A stretch of 20,094 bases of DNA from an uncultured Lachnospiraceae bacterium (GCA_900549665.1 URPH01000033.1:1-20094), one strand, 5' to 3'. Shown: positions 7,328 to 14,632, counted from the first letter of the stretch. Numbers and translations: made by a program. Notes: a model not told the origin generated them from the letters alone.

Positions 7328-8284
7328 ATGGGAAGCGCGATAGTAATATTTCAACAAATGATGGTTTTATTTGGAATGATGCTGGTCGGCTTTTTTTGTT
7401 ATAAATGGGACTGGATCGACGATCATTCTTATGGAAAGCTTTCTAAAATTGTTGTAAATATTTTAAATCCGTTATTGGTAATTGATGGGGTTCTGGGAAA
7501 AAGCCGGGACGGCAGCTTTCATAATCTGTTGACCAACCTTGTGATGGTCATCCTGTACTTTGTTTTTTTAATTATCATCAGCATTCCTGTTGTAAAAATT
7601 ATCCGCCCGGAAAAAGAAAATGTCGGTGTGTACCGCCTGATGATGATCTTTTCAAATGTCGGATTTATGGGGATTCCGGTCATATCTGCGCTATATGGTT
7701 CTGATGTGATCATCTATATCGTGTTTTATATGCTTGGATACAATTTTTTGCTGTATACATATGGTATTATTCTGGCAAGAAGCAGTGCGAAGCCCGCTTA
7801 TGCAGAAAATCACAATAGTAATGGCAGTTTTAAGGAAAATTTGAAGGCTATTATCAATCCGGGAACGGTTGCCGGTATTATAGCGATTATCCTTTTTGTA
7901 TGTAGAATACAGGTTGCGGCACCGATGACTTCTTTTATTCAATACTTTAGCCAGTGCGTGGTTCCTTTTTCCATGATTTTGATCGGTGCTTCGATGGCAC
8001 AACAGGAATTAAAGACAATCTTTAAGGATGTCCGCATGTATTGGTTTTTATTGATCCGGCTGATTTTGATTCCGGTCATAATGGCACTGTGTGTCCGTAA
8101 TCTGCCGCTTGATCCACAGATTCTGGGAGTATTTATCCTGATGCTGGCAATGCCGGTAGGAAGCATTGTCGTATTGGTTGCGATGGAACAGGGAGCTGAT
8201 TCTGCCTGCTGTACAAGAGGTAGTGTCATCAGTACTCTTTTGAGTATTATCACTATCCCGATTATAGCCTTATTGTTACCATGA
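7328..8284 (+). CDS. AEC-family (auxin efflux carrier type) transporter
   Basis: A 318-residue, almost wholly hydrophobic protein with about ten membrane segments in two five-helix halves, linked by a short polar stretch (SAKPAYAENHNSNGSFKENL). The N-terminus fits the family pattern (FFCYKWDWIDDHSYGKLSKI, then the broken helix NILNPLLVI), as do SNVGFMGIPV in half 1 and MLAMPVGSIVVLVA in half 2. Bacterial AEC proteins export or exchange organic acids such as malate, which would fit the FNT and lactate dehydrogenase genes that follow, but the substrate cannot be read from sequence. ATG 7328 is chosen because GGAG lies 10 bases upstream; the ORF is open to 7301, whose ATG follows directly on the tRNA terminator and has no ribosome site. 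Confidence 0.88.
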   Translation: MGSAIVIFQQMMVLFGMMLVGFFCYKWDWIDDHSYGKLSKIVVNILNPLLVIDGVLGKSRDGSFHNLLTNLVMVILYFVFLIIISIPVVKIIRPEKENVGVYRLMMIFSNVGFMGIPVISALYGSDVIIYIVFYMLGYNFLLYTYGIILARSSAKPAYAENHNSNGSFKENLKAIINPGTVAGIIAIILFVCRIQVAAPMTSFIQYFSQCVVPFSMILIGASMAQQELKTIFKDVRMYWFLLIRLILIPVIMALCVRNLPLDPQILGVFILMLAMPVGSIVVLVAMEQGADSACCTRGSVISTLLSIITIPIIALLLP

Positions 8285-8299
8285 GTGACATTTCTCATG
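8280..8299. repeat. Small inverted repeat over the AEC stop codon
   Basis: CATGAG and CTCATG enclose eight bases (TGACATTT); the left arm contains the TGA stop of the AEC gene. No T-run follows. It may be a 3'-end structure. Confidence 0.35.
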
Positions 8300-8331
8300 T
8301 TTGACCTTTTGCTCCTGATATCATATAGATG

Positions 8332-8352
8332 AAATGCGTGCGCATTTTTTTC
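8332..8352 (+). terminator. Weak terminator after the AEC transporter
   Basis: Stem AAATGC / GCATTT with loop GTGC, continuing into T-rich sequence. The stem is only six pairs, so termination may be partial. Confidence 0.5.
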
Positions 8353-8362
8353 AATATAACAG

Positions 8363-8402
8363 ATTGGACTGAATTTTATACATAAATTGGATTCAATTTA
8401 TA
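8363..8402. promoter_or_regulatory. Direct repeat and perfect dyad upstream of the FNT promoter
   Basis: The word ATTGGAnTnAATTT occurs at 8363-8380 and again, with one base deleted, at 8386-8402, starting 23 bases apart (about two helical turns). The second copy is also part of a perfect dyad, ATAAATTG-gatt-CAATTTAT (8382-8401), ending one base before the -35. This looks like an activator or repressor site for the formate channel gene. The protein is unknown. Confidence 0.5.
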
Positions 8403-8432
8403 GTGGCAAGCACAAATAAGGAATGGTATAAT
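8403..8432 (+). promoter_or_regulatory. Promoter of the formate/nitrite transporter gene
   Basis: A perfect -10 TATAAT (8427-8432) is preceded after 18 bases by GTGGCA (8403-8408), a 4-of-6 match to the -35 consensus. The weak -35 next to the dyad and direct repeats suggests the promoter needs an activator. Confidence 0.6.
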
Positions 8433-8513
8433 AGCTTTGGCTGTTCGAAATTATGACAGTCAGGGCTTATGATATGTTTAAATTACAAAAGGGATGTGTA
8501 TGGAGGAAGTGTG

Positions 8514-9308
8514 ATGAATTCACCGGCAGAGATTGCAAAAAACTATATTTTAATTGGAAAGGACAAGGTCAAAATGCCTTTTTTGAAAACATTTCTGTTA
8601 GCAATCATGGCAGGAATGTTTATAGCGATAGCCGGAGCCGGAGCATCGGTCGCCGTTGTTTCCGTTGATGTACCTTCGCTTGCAAAGGTATTATCCGGAT
8701 GCATTTTCCCGGGAGGACTGGCAATGGTGATTTTAGCGGGAAGCGAGTTGTTTACGGGTAACTGTCTGTTGATCATTCCCTGTCTGAGCAAAGAGATCAA
8801 GGTACGTGAGATGGTCTGCAATCTTGTGATCGTATACCTGGGAAATTTTCTCGGAGGATTACTGATATGTGCACTGCTTGTATACGGACATACATTTTCC
8901 ATGTTTCAGAATGGCATGGCTGAATATGCGGTCGCTACCGCGGCAGCCAAGACTTCGTTGACATTTGGAGATGCTTTTTTAAGAGGTATTATGTGTAATA
9001 TTCTTGTTTGTATCGCTGTCTGGATGGGATTTGCAGCCAAGGATGCAGCGGGAAAGATTATTGCAATCTTCCTTCCAATCATGATTTTTGTAATATGCGG
9101 ATATGAACATAGTGTTGCCAATATGTATTATATTCCGGCAGGGCTTATGGCGATGAAGGAATACGGAATTTCGGCAGATGGACTTAGCTGGCTGAACTTC
9201 TTTGTGCGAAATGAGCTTCCGGTCACATTGGGAAATATTGTAGGTGGTATATTTGTAGGCACCATGTACTGGGCAATTTACCTAAGACAGGGCAAAAAAG
9301 AAAAATAA
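8514..9308 (+). CDS. Formate/nitrite transporter (FNT family, FocA-like)
   Basis: A 264-residue membrane channel of the FNT family (FocA/NirC/FdhC). Six membrane segments are visible, with the family signatures AGSELFTGN in the third, CNILVCIAVWM in the fourth to fifth, and GYEHSVANMYYIP near the sixth. In that last motif His199 matches the pore histidine that protonates the anion in FocA. The likely role is formate (perhaps also lactate, acetate or nitrite) passage across the cytoplasmic membrane during fermentation. ATG 8514 is chosen because GGAGG lies 7 bases upstream; earlier in-frame starts from 8469 have no ribosome site. The D-lactate dehydrogenase gene follows after a terminator, consistent with a role in fermentation end-product handling. 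A sulfide or nitrite channel cannot be excluded. Confidence 0.93.
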   Translation: MNSPAEIAKNYILIGKDKVKMPFLKTFLLAIMAGMFIAIAGAGASVAVVSVDVPSLAKVLSGCIFPGGLAMVILAGSELFTGNCLLIIPCLSKEIKVREMVCNLVIVYLGNFLGGLLICALLVYGHTFSMFQNGMAEYAVATAAAKTSLTFGDAFLRGIMCNILVCIAVWMGFAAKDAAGKIIAIFLPIMIFVICGYEHSVANMYYIPAGLMAMKEYGISADGLSWLNFFVRNELPVTLGNIVGGIFVGTMYWAIYLRQGKKEK

Positions 9309-9329
9309 CTTATCAAATACAGATCATTT

Positions 9330-9363
9330 AGGGATAAATAAGTTGATTATTTATCCCTTTTTT
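9330..9363 (+). terminator. Terminator after the FNT gene
   Basis: A perfect 12-bp stem, AGGGATAAATAA / TTATTTATCCCT, with loop GTTGA, followed by TTTTT. It separates the FNT gene from the D-lactate dehydrogenase transcript. Confidence 0.88.
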
Positions 9364-9457
9364 ATTGTTTCATGGTAAAATAAGGGAATGAAAGTAAGGC
9401 GATAATCAGCTTCTTTCTTTAGTATATTTTATCAGTGATATCTGGGAGGATTAGTAA

Positions 9458-10444
9458 ATGAAAATAGCAGCGTACAATTATCGTGATTTTGACGAAGCAA
9501 AGTATTTTGAAAAATTCGGAAGTCAGTATGGAGTGGAGATTATTCCGATCAGGGAGATCCCTACGGTGGATAATGCAAAACTGGCTTCCGGATGCGAGGG
9601 AGTAAGTGTCATCACGCAGCCGATCACAGAGGACATTATCAAAATCTGGGCAGAAATCGGGGTAAAGCACATTTCCACAAGGACGATCGGATTTGATCAC
9701 ATTGATCTGAAGTCCGCAGAAAAATATGGGTTAGCAGTGAGTAACGTCAAGTATTCGACAGGAAGTGTGGCAGACTACACGGTTATGCTGATTTTAATGG
9801 CACTCCGAAAGATGAAGTCTATCATCAAAAGGGCAGAGGGAATGGATTATTCACTTCCCGGAAATATCGGAAAAGAGATTAAGGATCTGACCGTCGGAGT
9901 TGTCGGGACAGGGAAGATCGGTACACATGTACTCCGCAATTTATCCGGATTTGGATGCCGGCTTGTTGCTTATGATCCCTATCACAATGACGAGGCAGCA
10001 AAGCTTGCTGAGTATGTTTCACTGGAACAGTTATTCAAAGAAAGTGATGTTATCACCTTCCATACACCGGCTACAGAGAGCAGCTTCCATATGGTCAATG
10101 CCGAAAGCATGAAGACCATGAAGGACGGTGTTGTCATTGTCAATACGGCAAGAGGCAGTATCATTGATACACCTGCTTTTCTGGATGCTTTGGAAAGTGG
10201 CAAGGTTGGTGCAGCTGCGCTGGATGTCATTGAAAACGAGCTTGGAATTTTCTACGGAGATTATAAGTATCAGAACATCGGTCATCGCGAAATGTCCATT
10301 TTAAAGGATCTGCCCAACGTTCTGATGCTACCGCATATGGCATTTTATACAGAAGACGCGATTTCAGACATGGTAGAGCATTCCATCCAGAGTATTCTCA
10401 ACAAGGATGGAAATGTCGTACCGTATGCACATAAAGAAAGGTAA
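9458..10444 (+). CDS. D-lactate dehydrogenase / D-2-hydroxyacid dehydrogenase
   Basis: A 328-residue NAD-dependent D-2-hydroxyacid dehydrogenase that most resembles fermentative D-lactate dehydrogenases and VanH (pyruvate + NADH to D-lactate). The cofactor loop GTGKIG is at residues 150-155, followed by an acidic residue at the end of the next strand (VAYDPY), which favours NAD over NADP. Catalytic residues are in place: Arg232 (NTARGS), Glu261 (DVIENE) and His293 (LPHMAF), with the spacing seen in known D-LDHs. The motif STRTIGFDHIDL near residue 80 is also typical. Length is normal for the family. ATG 9458 has GGGAGG eight bases upstream. Three small-gap genes follow, so this probably heads an operon running to 12270. 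Its D-lactate could go to fermentation or to peptidoglycan precursors; no VanA/B-like ligase is near, so fermentation is favoured. Confidence 0.92.
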   Translation: MKIAAYNYRDFDEAKYFEKFGSQYGVEIIPIREIPTVDNAKLASGCEGVSVITQPITEDIIKIWAEIGVKHISTRTIGFDHIDLKSAEKYGLAVSNVKYSTGSVADYTVMLILMALRKMKSIIKRAEGMDYSLPGNIGKEIKDLTVGVVGTGKIGTHVLRNLSGFGCRLVAYDPYHNDEAAKLAEYVSLEQLFKESDVITFHTPATESSFHMVNAESMKTMKDGVVIVNTARGSIIDTPAFLDALESGKVGAAALDVIENELGIFYGDYKYQNIGHREMSILKDLPNVLMLPHMAFYTEDAISDMVEHSIQSILNKDGNVVPYAHKER

Positions 10445-10456
10445 AGGACGATACAA

Positions 10457-10735
10457 ATGGAAGATATCAACAAGACACCCGACAGCGAAGAATATATTAC
10501 ATTTACCACAAAAGCAAAAGATGGCAGTGAAGTGGAAATGGCTGTTGTAGATGAGTTTGAGTTTGAAAAGAAAAACTACATTGTTGCAGAGGTTATAAAG
10601 GATGATACTCTGGATGAAAGCGGTCAGTATATCTATCGTTGTCGTATGACAGAGGATGGCTTTACGGCTGAAAAGATCACCAACGCCATTGATTATGAAA
10701 AGGTTGCGAAAGCCTATATGGAGATGGAGGATTAA
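10457..10735 (+). CDS. DUF1292 small acidic protein
   Basis: A 92-residue acidic protein of the DUF1292 family, of unknown function. The core EYITFTTKAKDGSEVEMAVVDEFEFEKKNYIVAE fits the family pattern (a short beta-rich domain), with YIYRCRM and a helical acidic tail after it. It begins 12 bases after the lactate dehydrogenase stop with AAAGGACG as a modest ribosome site, and its stop is 3 bases before the next ATG. In many Clostridia this family sits near alaS/ruvX-type genes; here it sits in a different setting, so the neighbours say little about its job. Confidence 0.85.
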   Translation: MEDINKTPDSEEYITFTTKAKDGSEVEMAVVDEFEFEKKNYIVAEVIKDDTLDESGQYIYRCRMTEDGFTAEKITNAIDYEKVAKAYMEMED

Positions 10736-10738
10736 GGT

Positions 10739-11356
10739 ATGGACAATGAGCGTTTGCAAAAGCAGATGGAATTTTGCAGATTGATAGATGCGGAAAAGCT
10801 TATTGGCCGCCAGACCTATCTGGCAGATGCCAGCCGTAAAGAAAACGATGCGGAGCATGCATGGCATATGGCGGTCATGACTTTGCTGCTGAGTGAATAC
10901 TCCAACGAAGAGATCGATGTATTAAAGACGGTCAGCATGCTATTGATCCATGATCTGGTAGAAATTTATGCCGGAGATACCTATGCATATGATGAAGAGG
11001 CCAAAAAGTCGCAGAAGGACAGAGAGTTAGCAGCGGCTGACCGTTTATTTGGTGTACTGCCTAAGGATCAGGAGGACAAGCTCCGTGGTCTCTGGGAGGA
11101 ATTTGAAGCAGCCGAAAGTGCCGAGGCGAAGTTTGCCCGCACGATGGACAATATCCAGCCATTGATGTTAAACTGCGCTTCCGATGGCAGATCATGGGAG
11201 GAAAAGCAGGTAAAGCTCAGTCAGATATTGGGACGCAATGAACGGACAAAGGATGGTTCAGAAGAACTTTGGGACTTTGCGTACAATCATTTTATCAGGC
11301 CACATGTTGATAAGGGACATATCAAAGAAGATTATGATAAAACCAATTTTGAATAA
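10739..11356 (+). CDS. HD-domain phosphohydrolase (HDDC2 / YfbR-like)
   Basis: A 205-residue HD-superfamily hydrolase of the HDDC2/YfbR kind, whose characterised members remove phosphate from deoxynucleoside 5'-monophosphates. Metal ligands are visible: His40 (AEHAWH), His71-Asp72 (LIHDLVEIYAGD) and Asp137 (RTMDN), with Glu75 and Asp80 as the usual active-site acids. Length matches the family. ATG 10739 follows GGAGG closely (ribosome site inside the end of the DUF1292 gene), so the two are coupled. A cytosolic nucleotide-pool role is likely by family; the exact substrate is not shown. Confidence 0.9.
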   Translation: MDNERLQKQMEFCRLIDAEKLIGRQTYLADASRKENDAEHAWHMAVMTLLLSEYSNEEIDVLKTVSMLLIHDLVEIYAGDTYAYDEEAKKSQKDRELAAADRLFGVLPKDQEDKLRGLWEEFEAAESAEAKFARTMDNIQPLMLNCASDGRSWEEKQVKLSQILGRNERTKDGSEELWDFAYNHFIRPHVDKGHIKEDYDKTNFE

Positions 11357-11382
11357 AAAAACGGTTATATGAGGAGGTTAGC

Positions 11383-12270
11383 ATGCGTTATTTTTTAGAA
11401 AACGATTTATTAAAGGTGGAAATCGATTCTTTCGGAGCTGAGGTAAAGTCTGTGATCCGGAAGGACAACAACCGGGAATATATGTGGTATGGCAATAAAA
11501 AATTCTGGGGACGTACCTCTCCTGTATTGTTTCCGTTTGTAGGAAGTATGCGGGATAAAAAATTTACCTGGCAGGGAAAGGACTATCCGATGGGACAGCA
11601 TGGATTTGCCAGGGACATGGAGCATACCCTGGTTTCACAGACAGATGATGAGATCCGGTTCTGTTTAAAATCCAATGAAGAAACAATGAAAAAATTTCCG
11701 TTCCCATTTGTTCTTTCTATCGGTTACAGACTTAGTGGTGATAAGGTTGATGTAATGTGGGAGGTCGAAAATCCGGCTGCCGGGGATCTTTATTTTTCCA
11801 TTGGTGCGCATCCGGCATTTCTGTGTCCGGTGCATGGAGAAAAAGATAAGACCGGTTATCGGCTGCTGTTTGACGGTGTGACAGAAATTCATCATCATGG
11901 CAATACACTGGATACCGGTCTTGCGGTAGAAGAAGATCTGATACTGCCGTTAACGGATGGGTATGCAGAGATCACCGATGGATTTTTTGACCGCTGTACT
12001 TATATGATTGAGGGCGGCCAGACGAAAAAAGTAGGACTTGCGGATCCACAGGGAAATCTGATCGTAGAGGTGCTGTTTGACACACCTTTGTTTGCAATCT
12101 GGTCTCCCGAAGGCAAAAATGCACCGTTTTTGTGTATCGAACCCTGGTTTGGAAGAAGTGATAAAACAGATTTTGCCGGTGATATTTCGGAGAGAGAATA
12201 TACGCAGACTTTAAAGGCAGGAAAGAAATTTGAAGCAGAATATAGCATGATTTTTCACTATCTCATATAA
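11383..12270 (+). CDS. Aldose 1-epimerase family protein (LacX/galactose mutarotase-like)
   Basis: A 295-residue beta-sandwich protein of the aldose 1-epimerase-like family (LacX/YeaD branch, which includes hexose-6-phosphate mutarotases). The probable active-site residues are His73 (GQHGFARD), His143 (GAHPAF) and Glu253 (CIEPWFG). Other family marks are NREYMWYG and SPVLFPFVG near the N-terminus. It would speed interconversion of alpha and beta sugar anomers in the cytosol; no signal peptide is seen. ATG 11383 has GAGGAGG upstream, 26 bases after the HD gene. It is the last gene of the operon. No terminator is seen after it: foreign DNA (the HsdS scrap) begins about 20 bases after its stop, so the original 3' flank was probably replaced. 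Confidence 0.9.
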   Translation: MRYFLENDLLKVEIDSFGAEVKSVIRKDNNREYMWYGNKKFWGRTSPVLFPFVGSMRDKKFTWQGKDYPMGQHGFARDMEHTLVSQTDDEIRFCLKSNEETMKKFPFPFVLSIGYRLSGDKVDVMWEVENPAAGDLYFSIGAHPAFLCPVHGEKDKTGYRLLFDGVTEIHHHGNTLDTGLAVEEDLILPLTDGYAEITDGFFDRCTYMIEGGQTKKVGLADPQGNLIVEVLFDTPLFAIWSPEGKNAPFLCIEPWFGRSDKTDFAGDISEREYTQTLKAGKKFEAEYSMIFHYLI

Positions 12271-12291
12271 AAGTATGATTATAAAGCATAA

Positions 12292-12540
12292 AACTCCAAT
12301 AAAAATGTGAAATTGCAAAATGGTGACTTGATTTGTTTGCTTAGAGGTAGCGTTGGAAAAACAAGAATCTTCAAAGCGACCGAAAATCACAAAACCGGAT
12401 TTATCTGTGCTCAAATGTTGATAATTCGCTGTTTGGATTTGCGTGTTTTAGACTATGTTTATGCCGCAATTTCTTCACGATACTACACAAAGATTCTGGA
12501 AACTAAAATTATCGGAATTATTCTAATAGGATGTAGAAGC
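12292..12540 (+). pseudogene. Fragment of a type I restriction specificity subunit (HsdS)
   Basis: The frame open from 12292 encodes LQNGDLICLLRGSVGKTRIF, then TGFICAQMLIIRC and a helical stretch ending near LETKIIG. This is the pattern of the C-terminal half of an HsdS target-recognition domain (GDL..RGS.GK..I, then the IIR strand). Only about 75 residues remain of a subunit that usually has about 400, and hsdM and hsdR are absent. The frame then runs without a stop into the next small gene. The match is by pattern recognition; an Eco57I-type or other methylase recognition domain is possible. Confidence 0.55.
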
Positions 12541-12561
12541 AACGAAGGAAGGAGGGAAGCT

Positions 12562-12756
12562 TTGAATAAGGAATTTGAACGTTGCTGCACATTCCTAGCC
12601 GAGATGATGGAGAAGTACGGAGCACTGGTTTTACGAGATATCGCCGTGGAGATTCAGTATGAACCGGAAACTTGGTGTGATGATGCAGAGGTAAAAAGAC
12701 TTCGGTATGAAACTTATGTGAAGCGATTTATGGAACGGTTTAAGGAAGCAGCATAA
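12562..12756 (+). CDS. Small acidic hypothetical protein, TTG start
   Basis: Not assigned to a named family. I read it as a 64-residue protein from TTG 12562, because GGAGG (12551-12555) lies six bases before it and the residues from there (NKEFERCCTFLAEMMEKYG) look like one compact helical, charged protein ending FMERFKEAA. The same frame is open upstream through the HsdS scrap as far as a GTG at 12307, so an automatic call would give a 149-residue hybrid. Proteins of this size and style are common cargo of Clostridia conjugative elements, which fits the surrounding debris. Confidence 0.5.
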   Translation: MNKEFERCCTFLAEMMEKYGALVLRDIAVEIQYEPETWCDDAEVKRLRYETYVKRFMERFKEAA

Positions 12757-12849
12757 AGCATACCGGCATCCTGCGAGAGTGGGATGTGATACATACGAAA
12801 GAGCGTTGAAAAAAGTGTAAATGAAATATAATGATAAAAATTTGAGTTT

Positions 12850-12892
12850 ACCTCGGAGAAAAGCGAATTTTCACCGAGGTTCATTGTTTTTT
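12850..12892 (+). terminator. Terminator upstream of the XRE regulator
   Basis: ACCTCGG (12850-12856) and CCGAGGT (12874-12880) pair perfectly, with AAAA/TTTT extending inside, and T6 follows at 12887-12892. It isolates the XRE-nuclease unit from upstream read-through. Confidence 0.7.
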
Positions 12893-12906
12893 ATGTAAAT
12901 AAGTTA

Positions 12907-12935
12907 TTGACCGCATGAGATAAAAATTATATAAT
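12907..12935 (+). promoter_or_regulatory. Sigma-A promoter of the XRE regulator / DUF1016 nuclease unit
   Basis: TTGACC (12907-12912) and a perfect TATAAT (12930-12935) with 17-base spacing. Transcription should begin near 12942, within the second palindrome described next to it. Confidence 0.8.
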
Positions 12936-12953
12936 AATTTTATGCAATGCATA
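12923..12953. promoter_or_regulatory. Two palindromes over -10 and start site, probable auto-operator
   Basis: AAAATTA-tataa-TAATTTT (12923-12941) is a perfect dyad centred on the -10 box. Directly beside it, TATGCA-a-TGCATA (12941-12953) is a perfect 13-bp palindrome at the predicted start site, 12 bases before the XRE start codon. Their position suggests that the XRE protein represses its own promoter. Confidence 0.55.
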
Positions 12954-12965
12954 AAGAGGTGGACT

Positions 12966-13193
12966 ATGGAAGCAAGAGAAGAATTAAGAAAATTAAGAGA
13001 AAGTATTGGAATGAATAGAAAAGAATTTTGTGAGTACTTTGAAATTCCTTACATGACAGAAACAGACTGGGAATTAGGAAATAGAAGAGTTCCACAGTAT
13101 CTTTTGCGGTTGATGGCATATAAGATTCAAATGGAGAAGTTGTCTAATAAAAGAATCGAGGATAACAAGGAAGATAATACAGCCGGTAAGTAA
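12966..13193 (+). CDS. XRE-type helix-turn-helix regulator
   Basis: A 75-residue DNA-binding protein. Residues 5-60 form an XRE/Cro-like fold: LRKLRESIGMNRKEFCEYFEI, then a recognition helix region YMTETDWELGNRRVPQYLL in place of the usual S..TIS.WE.G.R.P. Almost nothing lies outside the domain. ATG 12966 follows AGAGGTGG; the frame is open to 12942 but without a ribosome site there. The gene is 51 bases upstream of the DUF1016 nuclease and probably shares its transcript, as in small toxin- or nuclease-control pairs. Two palindromes over its promoter support autoregulation. Its targets are inferred. Confidence 0.8.
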   Translation: MEAREELRKLRESIGMNRKEFCEYFEIPYMTETDWELGNRRVPQYLLRLMAYKIQMEKLSNKRIEDNKEDNTAGK

Positions 13194-13202
13194 TGCAATA
13201 GT

Positions 13203-13229
13203 AATTGTGCAACAGCCTGTTACACAATT
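13203..13229. promoter_or_regulatory. 27-bp palindrome in the leader of the DUF1016 nuclease gene
   Basis: Left half AATTGTGCAACAG (13203-13215), a central C, and right half CTGTTACACAATT (13217-13229) are complementary at 12 of 13 positions. It ends just before the ribosome site GTAGGAGG. It could be a DNA operator or an mRNA hairpin controlling translation. The same half-site recurs inside the gene (13592-13618). Confidence 0.65.
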
Positions 13230-13244
13230 TGTAGGAGGTTCTTT

Positions 13245-14321
13245 ATGGATAAGAGAAAGCACATGGGAAAAGATAAAGAAGGAGTTATTTTTCCGGTAGT
13301 TCCTAATTTATCTGAAATGAGTGATGGTTATTTGGAATTTATAAATGAAATAAAAGAGAAGATTAAAAAGCAGAGAGTGACTATTGTTTTAAATGCTAAC
13401 TCAAGTATGATTTGTCTGTATTGGAATATTGGTAAAGCGATACTTGACAAGCAGGAAAAGGAAGGATGGGGAGCAAAGGTTATTGACCGTTTGGCACAAG
13501 ACTTAAAGGAGGCTTTTCCGGATATGTCGGGTTTTTCGGCTAGAAATATCAAATATATGCGTAAGTTTGCAGAGTGTTGGCCGGACTATGAAATTGTGCA
13601 ACGGGTTGTTGCACAATTACCATGGAGAACAAATTTAAAATTAATTGACAAGATAGATAGTCAAGAAGGCAGATTGTGGTACGCAACTAAGGCAATTGAG
13701 AATGGATGGAGCAGTACAATCTTAGAATTGCAGATAGAATCTTGCCTTATGGAGAGAACGGGGAAAAGCATAAACAATTTTCCAACAGCATTGCCACCTT
13801 TAGAATCTGATATGGCTAATCAGATATTTAAAGATCCATATCTCTTCGACTTTTTAGGGACGGATATTCCTAGAAGAGAGGCAGAAGTAGAACAGCAATT
13901 GATTGAGCATATACAAAAGTTTTTGCTTGAGTTAGGGCAAGGATTTGCATTTGTCGGAAGACAAGTACATTTAGAAGTAGGGGGACAGGACTTTTATTTA
14001 GACTTGTTATTTTATCATTTGAAATTGCGTTGCTATGTTGTTATTGAGTTGAAGGCATGTGATTTTGAACCGGGATTTGTTAGTCAACTTAATATGTATC
14101 AGAATGCTGTAAATGATATTATGCGTCATTCGGATGATAAGCCAACTATAGGATTGTTACTGGTAAAAGGAAAAAATAAGACGGTTGTGGAGTATTCTCT
14201 TGCTGGTTATCAGAATCCAATCGGCGTAGCAGAATGGAAAAATCAGATGGTAAGTGCTTTGCCGGAGGAATTAAAGAGCAGTTTGCCGTCGATTGAGGAA
14301 ATTGAAAAAGAATTAGGATAA
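13245..14321 (+). CDS. DUF1016 / YhcG-family PD-(D/E)XK nuclease
   Basis: A 358-residue protein with the two-part structure of the DUF1016 (YhcG) family: an N-terminal helical DNA-binding-like domain (about residues 20-190, including ANSSMICLYWNIG, FSARNIKYMRKF and VAQLPWRTN) and a C-terminal PD-(D/E)XK nuclease domain. The catalytic set reads Asp253 (YLDLLFYH), Glu268-x-Lys270 (VIELKA) and Gln281 (QLNMY), all present, so the enzyme looks active. Family members lie in defence islands, often inside type I restriction loci, and are suspected nucleases; no clear role is established. The HsdS scrap 700 bases upstream agrees with a former restriction locus. ATG 13245 has AGGAGG 6 bases upstream. 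The gene looks intact, unlike its neighbours. Confidence 0.92.
   Translation: MDKRKHMGKDKEGVIFPVVPNLSEMSDGYLEFINEIKEKIKKQRVTIVLNANSSMICLYWNIGKAILDKQEKEGWGAKVIDRLAQDLKEAFPDMSGFSARNIKYMRKFAECWPDYEIVQRVVAQLPWRTNLKLIDKIDSQEGRLWYATKAIENGWSSTILELQIESCLMERTGKSINNFPTALPPLESDMANQIFKDPYLFDFLGTDIPRREAEVEQQLIEHIQKFLLELGQGFAFVGRQVHLEVGGQDFYLDLLFYHLKLRCYVVIELKACDFEPGFVSQLNMYQNAVNDIMRHSDDKPTIGLLLVKGKNKTVVEYSLAGYQNPIGVAEWKNQMVSALPEELKSSLPSIEEIEKELG
13592..13618. repeat. Palindrome inside the DUF1016 gene matching its leader
   Basis: Perfect 11-bp arms AATTGTGCAAC (13592-13602) and GTTGCACAATT (13608-13618) with a 5-bp spacer. It encodes EIVQRVVAQLP, a conserved part of the protein, and repeats the half-site of the leader palindrome at 13203-13229. 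Confidence 0.7.
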
Positions 14322-14332
14322 GTAATGTATAA

Positions 14333-14632
14333 ATGGAAGCTGTGGAGACAAGACTGTATAATATTAAGCAGGAAAAGATATCCGGGGATAATGTGTATCA
14401 GTTCTTATTGTTCTTTGATAAACTCTATGACAGATTCACGGATATGGAGAAGAAAACATTTATGAAAAGCTTCCTCGAAGAGGTAAATATTTATGAGGAA
14501 GAGCAGGAGGATGGCAGAATTCTGAAGAGTCTTAAGTTCCGTTTTCCGGTATTTTTCAATAATCAGGAATTATACGAACTGGATTGGGACAACGAAAGTA
14601 CAGTTGAGACGGTGGTAGGACTACACAGTTGA
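14333..14632 (+). pseudogene. C-terminal fragment of a large serine recombinase
   Basis: The frame of 99 codons matches the tail of large serine recombinases (resolvase / zinc-ribbon recombinase type) of Clostridia mobile elements: NVYQFLLFFDKLYDRFTDME, then FMKSFLEEVNIYEEEQEDGR, LKSLKFRFPVFF and the closing VETVV motif. The catalytic serine domain, recombinase domain and zinc ribbon (about 400 residues) are absent, and a stop codon directly precedes ATG 14333, so this cannot be functional. It marks a lost transposon or integrated conjugative element. The end of the fragment overlaps the next scrap by two bases. Confidence 0.8.
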
